DNA from: Opitutales bacterium | Lineage (GTDB): Bacteria > Verrucomicrobiota > Verrucomicrobiia > Opitutales > Seribacteraceae | NCBI GenBank assembly: GCA_028101545.1 | Contig: JAOHKZ010000011.1 | Span: 1-63,145, forward strand | Direction of reading: 5' to 3' | Length of the DNA stretch: 63,145 nucleotides | Shown: positions 54,310 through 62,924 of the stretch, piece by piece | How positions within the stretch are numbered: position 1 is the stretch's first letter | How the letters are laid out: every line of letters starts with the position of its first letter | The notes under the pieces: generated by a model | Seen by the model: only the letters and a program-made list of their open reading frames with translations | Database searches by the model: none | Told to the model about the DNA's origin: nothing | Program-made: the position numbers and the translations under genes

Positions 54310-55218
54310 TCAAAAAGAAAAATCTGCGTAAATTAACCTGTGGTCAGAAGCAATTTTGCTTTCCTCTGAATCAATGATCCATCCGGACTTTGGAATAAAC
54401 CTCTTTGCCATTGCCGGGTTTGCCAAAATATAATCAATTCTCGAATAACTATCCTGCTTTTTAAAATAATGTGTCCATAAATGACCCTGGGAATCAAAAC
54501 AGGGAATCATACTAGATAAAATGGTTTCATTCACTGTTGTGAACCTCTTTAAAGGTGCAGAATCTTTATGGTCATTAAAATCTCCCACAATCAAATATTC
54601 TGTTTTACTCTCAGGTGGATATTTCTTGCGAATAAGATCGCGTATCGCACGTGCTTCTTTCTCTCTTCGTATTTTAGCCTGCGGGTCATCTTTACGCTCT
54701 GTCCACATGCTTTTCAAATGAAGGTTGAAAATATGAAAATTGGCACCATGAGGACAGAAAGTCATCTCCATTAAACCTCTTCCCGACTGCTCAACCCCGC
54801 CAAAATAAGAAAACGAAACATTAGTATGCTTTACAATTGAAACGGGCGGATACTTGCTAAGGAATGCGAGATGTCGAACCTCTCCTTCCCCCTCGTTTGG
54901 CATCCAAACTGCATAAGGATAATATGGGCCACCAGTAGTATTCAAATCCATCCAAAGTTCAACCATGTATGGGTAGTCCCCCATTTCCTGAAGAGCCAAA
55001 ATATCCGGATTGACAGAACGAATAATCGATCGGACCGCTTTTTTCTCAATCTCTGGTTTTGGATAATTAGGTCGCCACCTACCTTCAACTATACGATCGC
55101 AGGAAAGATAATTCCTAACATTGAAACTCGCAACACGAACTATATCCTGCCCCAGTAAAGGGGAAAGAAAAAGAAAAATTAAAAGAAAAATTCTTAGACC
55201 CGAATTAACCTCGACCAC
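54310..55218 (-). CDS. Exported endonuclease/exonuclease/phosphatase-fold protein
   Basis: 302 residues. The start is GTG at 55218, overlapping the SHD1 gene stop by 14 bases, and begins a signal peptide (SGLRIFLLIFLFLSPLLG). The EEP fold has VASFNVRNYL, PDILALQEMGDYPYM (Glu metal ligand), FNLHLKSMW, LIVGDFNDHKDSAP (Asp-Asn) and IASDHRLIYADFSF (Asp-His). It is probably a periplasmic nuclease or phosphodiesterase. It is the last gene of the tol-glcD-SHD1 operon. Confidence 0.87.
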   Translation of the reverse strand: MVEVNSGLRIFLLIFLFLSPLLGQDIVRVASFNVRNYLSCDRIVEGRWRPNYPKPEIEKKAVRSIIRSVNPDILALQEMGDYPYMVELWMDLNTTGGPYYPYAVWMPNEGEGEVRHLAFLSKYPPVSIVKHTNVSFSYFGGVEQSGRGLMEMTFCPHGANFHIFNLHLKSMWTERKDDPQAKIRREKEARAIRDLIRKKYPPESKTEYLIVGDFNDHKDSAPLKRFTTVNETILSSMIPCFDSQGHLWTHYFKKQDSYSRIDYILANPAMAKRFIPKSGWIIDSEESKIASDHRLIYADFSF

Positions 55219-57091
55219 GAATAATGTTCACATTGAGCCTTTTACTCTTTGGAATTTCCAAACGCTTTTTATATTCACCAGGGGTTTTTGAAGATGCGGC
55301 TTCGTATGAATCCTCTGTTCGATGAACTAAGTGTATCCCTTGGAATGGAAAAGTACCACTGTATCCTTTACCCCATCTAAAATTCATACCACTCAAACTA
55401 GTGGGCGTAACCTTAATCTTATGAGAACCAAAAGGAAATCCCATTAACTCAGCTGACTTGATAGGATTCCATGCATTTCCGCTAAATTTGCCAAGCACAT
55501 CAGTCCATTTTTCAAGCATGGGAATTTTAGCTCGTTTCGACTCCAATGGGTCAATGTAAAGACATCCATCTTGGACTAAGGGTTCAATTTCTTTCATTGA
55601 TTTATTTCCGACATCAGGGATAAAATTAGGTGAATAGAGAGCTATGCTGAAAATAGTGGGATGCTCATCGGGTTTCTTTTCGTCTATTTCCCCCCAAAAA
55701 CTTAATCCCCGATGATTAATTTGCATCACATATTCAAAAGTTGAACCGTTGTCTAAAGTTCCACGAATAGTTGTTTCCTCACGATCCATTGAAACTGAGG
55801 GGGGATTATCATAAGAAACAATTTTTCGATGTCTCCATTGACGATTTCTCTCCCCAGGATTCAAATAATAATAGGCACGGAAATTCACACTCAAAGGAAC
55901 CCTTTCAGCCCGCTCCCCCAATGCAGCCTCCCCTGCCTTTGCTTGGTTTTTCAACCAAACTTTAACCGTATTTCCATTACCATGGAGAGCAACATCATAC
56001 ACTGCACTTTCTAAAACTGTATTGTACCCCCTCCATTTCCCATCACCATATCTGGATAAACTTCCTCCTGTAGCTGGCAGAATTGCCGGGTTTTTAGGCA
56101 TAAGTTTCTCCTTTAATCTTTTTAAACCCTCGCCTAACGCTTGAGATTCTGGATTCAATCTCTCCCAGGGTAACTCATAGGGACGATTTGGATTGTTTTT
56201 CATCAATAATGTTACTCCCTTTTCATTGGCTGCAACAAAAACAGCCTCAATGCTATTACCATCCGAACTCATCCATGAATGTGTTCGTCCTAGGTCCCCT
56301 TCCACTAGTTGGGGTAGCTTCATACTTTTACGTTGATTTGCTAATTGTTGCCTAGCTTTATTTTGCTTCGCAAGCAACGCCTGTAGTTTTTTTGCCAAGT
56401 CTTGGGAGTCATTGGACAAACGGGCTAAGGGAATTGTCTGTTCAGACCTGCCTCCATACATTGCTAAATTTACATTTTCTCCCTCTATTGAAATAAACTT
56501 AGCTTTTATAACACTCCCTGAAGAACTTTTCCAACTATGTTCAGAATCCAAGGATAAATCACCATTCTTTACAACTGGAGGAGCAACAGGTTTGGAGACC
56601 ACAGGTGGCGGTGAAACGGGAACTGGAGCAGGCGCCAAAGTACCCGATAAGCTTTTTGCCAATGCCTGAGATGCCGGGTTCAAATTGGCAAGGGGCAAGG
56701 GGACGACCCTTCCCTGCCATTTAACCGTGACAGAATTAGAATCAGCCTTGATGAAAACTGCCTTAAGCGTACGCCCCTGAAGGTCAGTCCAAGAATGAAG
56801 TTGCTCAGCACTTGCGGGGGGTGCAATGGTATCAAATGGATTGGACGGAGGTGTTGGCACCTTCGGAGCAGAAAGTTTTTGAGCAAGTGCTTTTGATTCT
56901 GCCGAAAGAGAAGATAATGGAATTGGGACTACTTTCCCGTTCCAGTTGATTGTTAGAGTAACTCCGTCAGATTTAATAAAAGATGCCTGCAAGGTTCTGC
57001 CCTGTAGATCAGTCCAAGGATGCAGCATCCCATTTAAATTATTAAACGAAACTACAATAAGAATAAGGGTAATGAGGAGATTAGCTTTCAT
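55205..57091 (-). CDS. Exported protein with four SHD1 repeats
   Basis: 628 residues. A signal peptide (about 1-20) precedes four SLA1-homology-1-like repeats at about 22-75, 98-150, 184-238 and 270-326; repeats 1 and 2 are nearly identical in WTDLQGRTL, and each ends in an xLNPxSQALAK-type helix. The last ~280 residues are a separate domain rich in aromatic residues without a motif I know. SHD1-like repeats occur in many Verrucomicrobia and Planctomycetes exported proteins and may bind Pro-rich peptides, but function is unknown. It is coupled to glcD upstream (4-base overlap) and to the nuclease downstream. Confidence 0.78.
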   Translation of the reverse strand: MKANLLITLILIVVSFNNLNGMLHPWTDLQGRTLQASFIKSDGVTLTINWNGKVVPIPLSSLSAESKALAQKLSAPKVPTPPSNPFDTIAPPASAEQLHSWTDLQGRTLKAVFIKADSNSVTVKWQGRVVPLPLANLNPASQALAKSLSGTLAPAPVPVSPPPVVSKPVAPPVVKNGDLSLDSEHSWKSSSGSVIKAKFISIEGENVNLAMYGGRSEQTIPLARLSNDSQDLAKKLQALLAKQNKARQQLANQRKSMKLPQLVEGDLGRTHSWMSSDGNSIEAVFVAANEKGVTLLMKNNPNRPYELPWERLNPESQALGEGLKRLKEKLMPKNPAILPATGGSLSRYGDGKWRGYNTVLESAVYDVALHGNGNTVKVWLKNQAKAGEAALGERAERVPLSVNFRAYYYLNPGERNRQWRHRKIVSYDNPPSVSMDREETTIRGTLDNGSTFEYVMQINHRGLSFWGEIDEKKPDEHPTIFSIALYSPNFIPDVGNKSMKEIEPLVQDGCLYIDPLESKRAKIPMLEKWTDVLGKFSGNAWNPIKSAELMGFPFGSHKIKVTPTSLSGMNFRWGKGYSGTFPFQGIHLVHRTEDSYEAASSKTPGEYKKRLEIPKSKRLNVNIIRGRG

Positions 57092-58560
57092 ATTTCTACG
57101 GGTTTAGGTTCGTCATGGGAATGCTCCCACGGCAGGATTGCATTTATCTTTTTTTGTTCCCAAGGGTTAAAAATGTCAAAAATCTTTCCTGGATTCAAAA
57201 TTCCATTTGGATCCATTGCTTCTTTAATGGCCTTCATAGTTTTCCACTCAGCTGCATTGAATTGCATGCGGACAAAGGGAGTTTTAGCCAATCCGATTCC
57301 ATGTTCCCCACTTATTGCACCTCCTAATTCATGAACTTTTTTCATAAGCAGCTTTAAAGCCTGCACTGCACGGCTTGACTCGTCTTCGTCCTCATGGTCA
57401 TACATAAAATTAACATGAAGGTTACCATCGCCACAATGCCCAAAAACACCAACTTTTAATCTAAATTGCTGTCTAAGTTGATCAACACACTCAACAAGAT
57501 TTGCTTGCTCCACTAAAGGAACAACCACATCTTCATTCAGCTTTGTATTTGCAAGTTTTTTCATCGCAGGAGAACCCTTTCTTCTAACATCCCATAATTC
57601 TTCTGCTTCTTCCTCTGTGCCAGCCACTTCATAACATAACGCAGATTCTTTTAACCAATTGATAAGCTGATGGGATTCTTTTTCAATTAGCGTTGGATCT
57701 CCGTCCAATTCGATTAGCAGAACCGGATGAGGAGAAATTCCCTGAAAAACTTCCCTTCCGGTAAAAGACTGTACACATTCAATCGTCCAACGATCAAGAA
57801 ATTCAAGAATCGACGGGCGAATCCCTATTCGGGAAAGTTCAATCGGAGCACGAAGAGCATCAGTATCTGAACGAAAAGCAGCTAGAAAAGTTTTCTGGGC
57901 TACAGGTTTTCCAACTAAGCGCAGAACCGCTTCAGTCACGACCCCTAAGGTTCCTTCACTACCAATCCACAGATCACGAATATTATATCCCGTTGCGAAT
58001 TTTCGGGTAGCCCTCCCCCACTTGACTGCTTCTCCCGTTGGTAAATATCCGGATAAAGAAAGAATGTAATCCCGAGTCACCCCATATTTCACACACCTTA
58101 AACCTCCCGCGTTACAGGCAATGTTGCCGCCAATTGTACAAAACATCTTGGATGAAGGGTCAGGTGGGTAAAAAAGATTATGCTCGGCAGCATATTCTTG
58201 AATATCCGCAACAATGGCACCGGGTCCACAACGAGCAATCTGATTGTCTACATCGATCTCGATTTGATTTAAAAGAGAAAGGTCCAAAACCCATCCTCCT
58301 TTAATAGGAGTAGCACCACCAGTAAGGGAAGATCCCGCTCCCTTCGTAGTAACTGGAATACAAAACTCATTAGCCAACCGCAAAACCTCACCAACTTGAC
58401 TCACATCCTCGGGACGAATTACAGCAGAGGGGGGAAAGGAGACTTTTAAACCGTCAAAAGAGGCTTTAAGGATTGATTTCGAGTCAATATGTACGACATT
58501 TACAAGTTGAGAACTCAGTGTCTTCAATGCAATGGATTCGTTTGGGTCAGTCGTAGTCAT
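57088..58560 (-). CDS. glcD: FAD-linked oxidase, glycolate oxidase subunit GlcD-like
   Basis: 490 residues. The FAD-binding PCMH domain has KGAGSSLTGGATPIKGGWVLDLS and GGNIACNAGGLRCVKYGVTRDY; the C-terminal cap shows FGHCGDGNLHVNFMY and SGEHGIGLAK, all typical of GlcD or D-lactate dehydrogenases. It oxidises a 2-hydroxyacid (glycolate or D-lactate) with FAD. GlcE and GlcF partners are not in the window, so D-lactate oxidase activity is also possible. It overlaps the SHD1 gene by 4 bases and follows tolR by 15. Confidence 0.92.
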   Translation of the reverse strand: MTTTDPNESIALKTLSSQLVNVVHIDSKSILKASFDGLKVSFPPSAVIRPEDVSQVGEVLRLANEFCIPVTTKGAGSSLTGGATPIKGGWVLDLSLLNQIEIDVDNQIARCGPGAIVADIQEYAAEHNLFYPPDPSSKMFCTIGGNIACNAGGLRCVKYGVTRDYILSLSGYLPTGEAVKWGRATRKFATGYNIRDLWIGSEGTLGVVTEAVLRLVGKPVAQKTFLAAFRSDTDALRAPIELSRIGIRPSILEFLDRWTIECVQSFTGREVFQGISPHPVLLIELDGDPTLIEKESHQLINWLKESALCYEVAGTEEEAEELWDVRRKGSPAMKKLANTKLNEDVVVPLVEQANLVECVDQLRQQFRLKVGVFGHCGDGNLHVNFMYDHEDEDESSRAVQALKLLMKKVHELGGAISGEHGIGLAKTPFVRMQFNAAEWKTMKAIKEAMDPNGILNPGKIFDIFNPWEQKKINAILPWEHSHDEPKPVEI

Positions 58561-58575
58561 TCTGTAATATCACAA

Positions 58576-58995
58576 CTAACCAGCTTTTGTATCAAGACTC
58601 AACTTTGTCAGATTTCTGGACTTCAGCATATTGATCACATCCATTATTTTTTGATAAGGTAAAGTGCGGTCCCCTCTTAAGTGAATAGTGGGTTGATCCC
58701 CAGTATCTTTTGCTACTTGATCAAGAAGGATCTCAAGCTCATTCTTGGTGACAGAATCCTGGCCCCAGTTGTACCTACCCTCAGCATCAATGGTAATAAA
58801 TTTATCTTCCTTCTCAGGTGGTTTTTGAGTACTAACCGAATTTTGAGTGGGCAAATCAATTCTGTTGTACTGTTCGATAACCGGGGTGGTTATCATGAAT
58901 ATAATAAGCAGTGAAAATGCTAAATCAATCAACGGCGTAACATTTAAATCAGAGATAACCGCCAACTTATTTGGCCTCTTGAAATCGCGTGCCAT
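58576..58995 (-). CDS. tolR: ExbD/TolR-family transport protein
   Basis: 139 residues. One N-terminal membrane helix (about 21-38) carries NVTPLIDLAFSLLIIFMIT, with the conserved Asp that uses the proton gradient. The periplasmic C-terminal domain (about 80-135) is compact (HLRGDRTLPYQKIMDVINMLKS). ExbD and TolR are hard to separate by sequence alone. It is paired with the MotA/TolQ/ExbB gene 35 bases upstream, so it works with that motor in the inner membrane. Confidence 0.9.
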   Translation of the reverse strand: MARDFKRPNKLAVISDLNVTPLIDLAFSLLIIFMITTPVIEQYNRIDLPTQNSVSTQKPPEKEDKFITIDAEGRYNWGQDSVTKNELEILLDQVAKDTGDQPTIHLRGDRTLPYQKIMDVINMLKSRNLTKLSLDTKAG

Positions 58996-59030
58996 ATCTT
59001 AATCGGTTATTTCCAGATTAATCCAACTCA

Positions 59031-59726
59031 TTATTTTTGTTCAATCTCGATTCGATCAGCAAGATTACTGGCAAAATTCTCTAACTTGGTCATACATGAA
59101 CGAGCCGTTCCCAGAAGACCATTATAAGCGAAAACGATTGGAATCGCCACGCATAGAGCCGCAACAGTTGTCAGTAGAGCACCAGAAACACCTGGTGCGA
59201 GGTGCTCGATAGTGGCCCCCCCACTTTCCATTGTACCAAAAGCGTCCATCACTCCCCAAACCGTACCAAGTAACCCCAAGAAAGGAGCCCCAGAAACAAT
59301 TGTTGCCAACCAATACATCCTGGCTTCGTATTGTTCTCCCACTTCAGCTAATGCACGTTTAATTGCATTTTCAACATAGTTCATACGAATAGATCCAGAA
59401 TCATTCGTTCTTCTGGCAGCAGCCATAGCACGGGAACAAATAGTAAGGTATGGACTACCTCCACCCGAAAATAAAGCATCATCATAATCAAAAATATTAC
59501 TCAGATCGTTGATCCTCTTTTCATCGCGGGCATTCTTAGCGTTCACTTTCTTAAAAAGATTATGCTTACTAAACATTAAACTCAGGGCGTAACAATTCAT
59601 TACAATCAATAGGCAAATAACCACCTTCCCGGCATTATTTGAATCGATAAAGTAATCGATTAATCCCGCACTCCCCATAACAAACATATCTGGATTAAAA
59701 ACAGTTAAGAGATTCATATCAGTCAT
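59031..59726 (-). CDS. tolQ: MotA/TolQ/ExbB proton-channel protein
   Basis: 231 residues with three membrane helices (about 27-45, 137-157 and 179-200). The helix 2-3 region (WLATIVSGAPFLGLLGTVWGVMDAF) and EHLAPGVSGALLTTVAALCVAIP are the MotA_ExbB family signature. It powers a TolR-like partner in the inner membrane; TolA and TolB are not visible. It leads the five-gene operon toward glcD. The 142 bases upstream (59727-59868) are shared with the divergent sugar-kinase-like gene. Confidence 0.9.
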   Translation of the reverse strand: MTDMNLLTVFNPDMFVMGSAGLIDYFIDSNNAGKVVICLLIVMNCYALSLMFSKHNLFKKVNAKNARDEKRINDLSNIFDYDDALFSGGGSPYLTICSRAMAAARRTNDSGSIRMNYVENAIKRALAEVGEQYEARMYWLATIVSGAPFLGLLGTVWGVMDAFGTMESGGATIEHLAPGVSGALLTTVAALCVAIPIVFAYNGLLGTARSCMTKLENFASNLADRIEIEQK

Positions 59727-59868
59727 TTTTAATTAAAATTAACACCACAAAAACTTATTTACCCTGATTTTAAGGAGATCAACTAAATTCTAAATATCAT
59801 CAACGAAAAATGGATATACACCGATTAAGTTTGCCCCTCTCCACAAAGAAATTTAATCAAAGAATCAA

Positions 59869-60993
59869 ATGCAAGTTTCTAATGAAGTAATAGAAGAGCT
59901 TAATCAAAAATCCTTCAACCCGTCAGGAATGAACTCAGTGGTCGGATTAGATGGATTTGTTGATAAAATTGTAACTCCTGTTGATAAAAGGCACGGTCTC
60001 CATCAAAACTTTGACGCTATTGAGACAATTGATGCTCTTGGATCAAGAATTTCAGCGGCCGCCGGTAAAAGTGCAAATATCGAACTCTTTCCTCGCTTTG
60101 ACAAACTTGGCGGAAACGGTCCAATAATGGCCAATGCTCATGTCTCTCTCGGTCTTGTAGTTCGCTACATTGGTGCGTTAGGACATCCAGCAATCGATCC
60201 TGTCTTTGAAGAATTTGCCCGCAAGACAAATGCAGTTTCTCTAGCTAATCCAGGAATTACGACTGCTCTCGAATTTAAGGATGGAAAACTCATGCTCGGA
60301 AATACCAGTAGCCTTGAAGAAATTGATTTTCCCAGAATTTTAGAAGTTGCAGGAGAAGGTGCTTTTATAGATATGCTCGCCAAGGCAGAACTCGTTTCCA
60401 TCGTAAATTGGACAATGATCCCTAAAATGACTTCTATTTTGCTCGAAATAGTTGACCGGATCATGCCTAATCTTCCTCCTATTGACACAAGAAACTTTTT
60501 CTTCGACCTGACCGATCCGGCAAAAAGATCTGCCGAAGACATTCGCGAAGTCCTTCGAGTAATCTCTCGTTTCCAAGCTCACTCTGAAGTCACGCTTGGA
60601 CTTAATTACAACGAAGCCCTACAAGTCTGCGAAACTATGGATCTTAAAGGGGGAGAAAAAGATGAAGAAAGCCTTTGCCGAATGGCAACCGAGATTCGAA
60701 GAAAGCTGGAAATTGCCTGCGTCGTCATTCATCCAACTGATTCAGCATCCTGTGCAACCAAAGATGGTGCCTGGTGGACCCCTGGTCCATACACGGAAAA
60801 CCCAAAAATCACCACGGGTGCCGGAGACCATTTTAATGCCGGTTTCTCAGCAGCAAGGCTTTGCGGATTTTCTCCTCTTACATCTTTGGCCTTAGCAACA
60901 TGCACATCAGGACATTATGTACGGACTGCGGAGAGCCCATCAACCAACCAAGTTGTCGAATTATTAAGACAAGCTAATCAACAAACTTCATGA
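59869..60993 (+). CDS. PfkB-family carbohydrate kinase-like protein
   Basis: 374 residues. A PfkB/ribokinase fold: N-terminal GLDGFVDKI, KLGGNGPIMANAHVSLG (substrate-binding GGN region) and the C-terminal catalytic motif TTGAGDHFNAGF with GAGD at 317-320. The family phosphorylates sugars or nucleosides with ATP; the substrate is not evident. It ends in a 4-base overlap with tmk, so it opens the tmk-holB-HIT operon. Confidence 0.85.
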   Translation: MQVSNEVIEELNQKSFNPSGMNSVVGLDGFVDKIVTPVDKRHGLHQNFDAIETIDALGSRISAAAGKSANIELFPRFDKLGGNGPIMANAHVSLGLVVRYIGALGHPAIDPVFEEFARKTNAVSLANPGITTALEFKDGKLMLGNTSSLEEIDFPRILEVAGEGAFIDMLAKAELVSIVNWTMIPKMTSILLEIVDRIMPNLPPIDTRNFFFDLTDPAKRSAEDIREVLRVISRFQAHSEVTLGLNYNEALQVCETMDLKGGEKDEESLCRMATEIRRKLEIACVVIHPTDSASCATKDGAWWTPGPYTENPKITTGAGDHFNAGFSAARLCGFSPLTSLALATCTSGHYVRTAESPSTNQVVELLRQANQQTS

Positions 60994-61640
60994 GTCACGA
61001 AAACGGAATATTAATATCCTTCGAAGGTTCGGAGGGGTGTGGAAAATCAACGCAGATTCGCCTTTTGGCAGATCGTTTGGAAGATGTCGATCATCGCGAT
61101 GTGGTGGTTACCAGGGAACCAGGTGGAACTTTAATTGGGGAAGACATTAGGCACTTGCTTATGCATGCTGATTCCTCCCAAAAAATATTTCCTGAGACTG
61201 AACTCCTTCTCTTTGCCGCCAGCCGGGCTCAATTAGTACGCGAACTCATTCTCCCCGCAGTTACGGATGGTAAGATTGTTCTCTGTGACCGCTTCCTTGA
61301 TTCAACCACTGTCTACCAAGGTGTTGCTCGACAAATTGCGGATGATCCCGTTACCCAGATCAATTCTTTTGCTGTTGGGGATGTAGTTCCTGACCTCACG
61401 GTGATTCTTGATATTCCCGCGGAAGTTGGACTGGAAAGAATTAAGCACCGAATTTCTGATATGCCAGATCGTATGGAACAGGAAAATGTAGAATTTTATG
61501 GAAAGGTACGAGAAGGCTATCTTCACCTTGCCAGAAATTTGCCGGATCGATTTTTTGTTGTTGATGGTCTTGGAGAACCCGAAGAAATTGAAATTCTAAT
61601 TTGGAATGAAATTCACGCCCGGTTTTTTAACGAGGATTAA
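60990..61640 (+). CDS. tmk: Thymidylate kinase
   Basis: 216 residues. P-loop FEGSEGCGKSTQ (residues 11-22), TREPGGT near 41, and the LID-type segment around RMEQEN. It phosphorylates dTMP to dTDP for DNA synthesis. Length and motifs are normal. ATG overlaps the sugar kinase stop by 4 bases, and holB follows 15 bases later, a common arrangement for tmk and holB. Confidence 0.95.
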   Translation: MSHENGILISFEGSEGCGKSTQIRLLADRLEDVDHRDVVVTREPGGTLIGEDIRHLLMHADSSQKIFPETELLLFAASRAQLVRELILPAVTDGKIVLCDRFLDSTTVYQGVARQIADDPVTQINSFAVGDVVPDLTVILDIPAEVGLERIKHRISDMPDRMEQENVEFYGKVREGYLHLARNLPDRFFVVDGLGEPEEIEILIWNEIHARFFNED

Positions 61641-61655
61641 TTATCTCTTACTTTC

Positions 61656-62570
61656 ATGCTGAAAACAGCAGACAGTAAAACCCAAAGACTGGCTTCGGAG
61701 TTTGAAAAAAACTCACTCCATCACGCTTTGCTGTTTCAAGGTGCTAAAATCACTCAAATTGAGGAACAATCTCTCACCCTAACCCGCGTTATTTTGGGTA
61801 TGAGTGATGAACAAATTGAACACCCGGACCTTTTCCATCTTCGCCCGAGTGGGAAAATGCGAATTATTTCTGCGGACATCACCCGCAATTTAATTTCCGA
61901 ATTAAACCGCACATCAAACCAAGGTGGTTGTAAAGTTGCCCTTATTCACGAAGCGGATCGAATGCGTAAAGAATCTGCCAATGCGTTCCTTAAAACCCTC
62001 GAAGAGCCGCCTCCAGGGACATATATCATCCTGATTACTACACGCCCCTATTCCATGCTCCCTACCATCCGGAGTCGATGCCTTCAAGTTCGCCTTCAAT
62101 CCGACGGAAAGGAAATTGAAAATCCGATATGGCTGGAATGGTTAAACTTGTATGAATCTTGGGTCTTACAGCTTTTTGACCGAAACAAACTCAAAAATGA
62201 CCGTGTGGCTCCTGTTTTTGCCGCTTACGGGTTGGTCGAAAGGCTACTTGGTATAATTAAACAAATTGCTGACGAAGAATGGAAGAAAAATTCAAAATCC
62301 CTGCCTGAAGGTGTTGGTGAAAAAGAAAAAGATGCAATAGAGACAACAATTCGCAAAGGCATTCGATCCAATCTTATGAAAAGCTTAATCGACCGATCAA
62401 GGCAGATTGTAGTTCACTCGGAACTCCCCATCGACAAAGGTGGTGTCAAATTAGCAAAAGTGGTATCATTTGCTGAAAAAGTGGCCGGTTTACTTGAAGT
62501 TAACCTTAAAGACGAAACCGCTTTCGAATATTTCTGGCTGTCCTCTCTCAGGACTTGGACTGCCAAATAG
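61656..62570 (+). CDS. holB: DNA polymerase III delta' subunit-like protein
   Basis: 304 residues. An AAA+-type clamp-loader fold: ALLFQGAKI replaces a Walker A loop (no GKT), as in catalytically inactive delta' subunits; CKVALIHEADRMRKESANAFLKTLEEPPPGTYIILITTRPYSMLPTIRSRC is the diagnostic core with the SRC motif. No clear zinc-binding cysteines are present. It belongs to the clamp loader that opens the sliding clamp. It follows tmk and precedes the HIT gene. Confidence 0.9.
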   Translation: MLKTADSKTQRLASEFEKNSLHHALLFQGAKITQIEEQSLTLTRVILGMSDEQIEHPDLFHLRPSGKMRIISADITRNLISELNRTSNQGGCKVALIHEADRMRKESANAFLKTLEEPPPGTYIILITTRPYSMLPTIRSRCLQVRLQSDGKEIENPIWLEWLNLYESWVLQLFDRNKLKNDRVAPVFAAYGLVERLLGIIKQIADEEWKKNSKSLPEGVGEKEKDAIETTIRKGIRSNLMKSLIDRSRQIVVHSELPIDKGGVKLAKVVSFAEKVAGLLEVNLKDETAFEYFWLSSLRTWTAK

Positions 62571-62584
62571 TTCTTTGCTCTTGG

Positions 62585-62923
62585 ATGAAAACTATTTTTG
62601 AGAAAATTATTTCCCGTGAAATCCCGGCTGATATTTTACATGAAGATGAAACCTGCATTGTAATAAGGGATATTGAACCACAGGCACCAACTCATTGCTT
62701 AATTATCCCCAAGAATAAAATTGAAAGGATTGCTCAAACTGCCCCGTCCGATAAAGAAACCCTTGGACACCTACTTCTAATTGCAAAAAAAACGGCGGGC
62801 GACCTAGGTTTGGATAACGGGTTTCGGATTGTAATCAATAATGGAACAGATGGAGGAGAAAGCGTTCCCCACTTACATCTTCACCTCCTTGGCGGTAGGC
62901 AAATGAAGTGGCCCCCCGGTTGA
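62585..62923 (+). CDS. HIT-family nucleotide hydrolase (HinT-like)
   Basis: 112 residues from ATG 62585. The histidine triad is HLHLH at 96-100 in SVPHLHLHLLGGRQMKWPPG, and RDIEPQAPTHCLIIPK is typical of HinT. It likely hydrolyses nucleotide phosphoramidates or AMP adducts in the cytosol. The start lies 14 bases after holB, consistent with one operon. Confidence 0.93.
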   Translation: MKTIFEKIISREIPADILHEDETCIVIRDIEPQAPTHCLIIPKNKIERIAQTAPSDKETLGHLLLIAKKTAGDLGLDNGFRIVINNGTDGGESVPHLHLHLLGGRQMKWPPG

Positions 62924-62924
62924 A

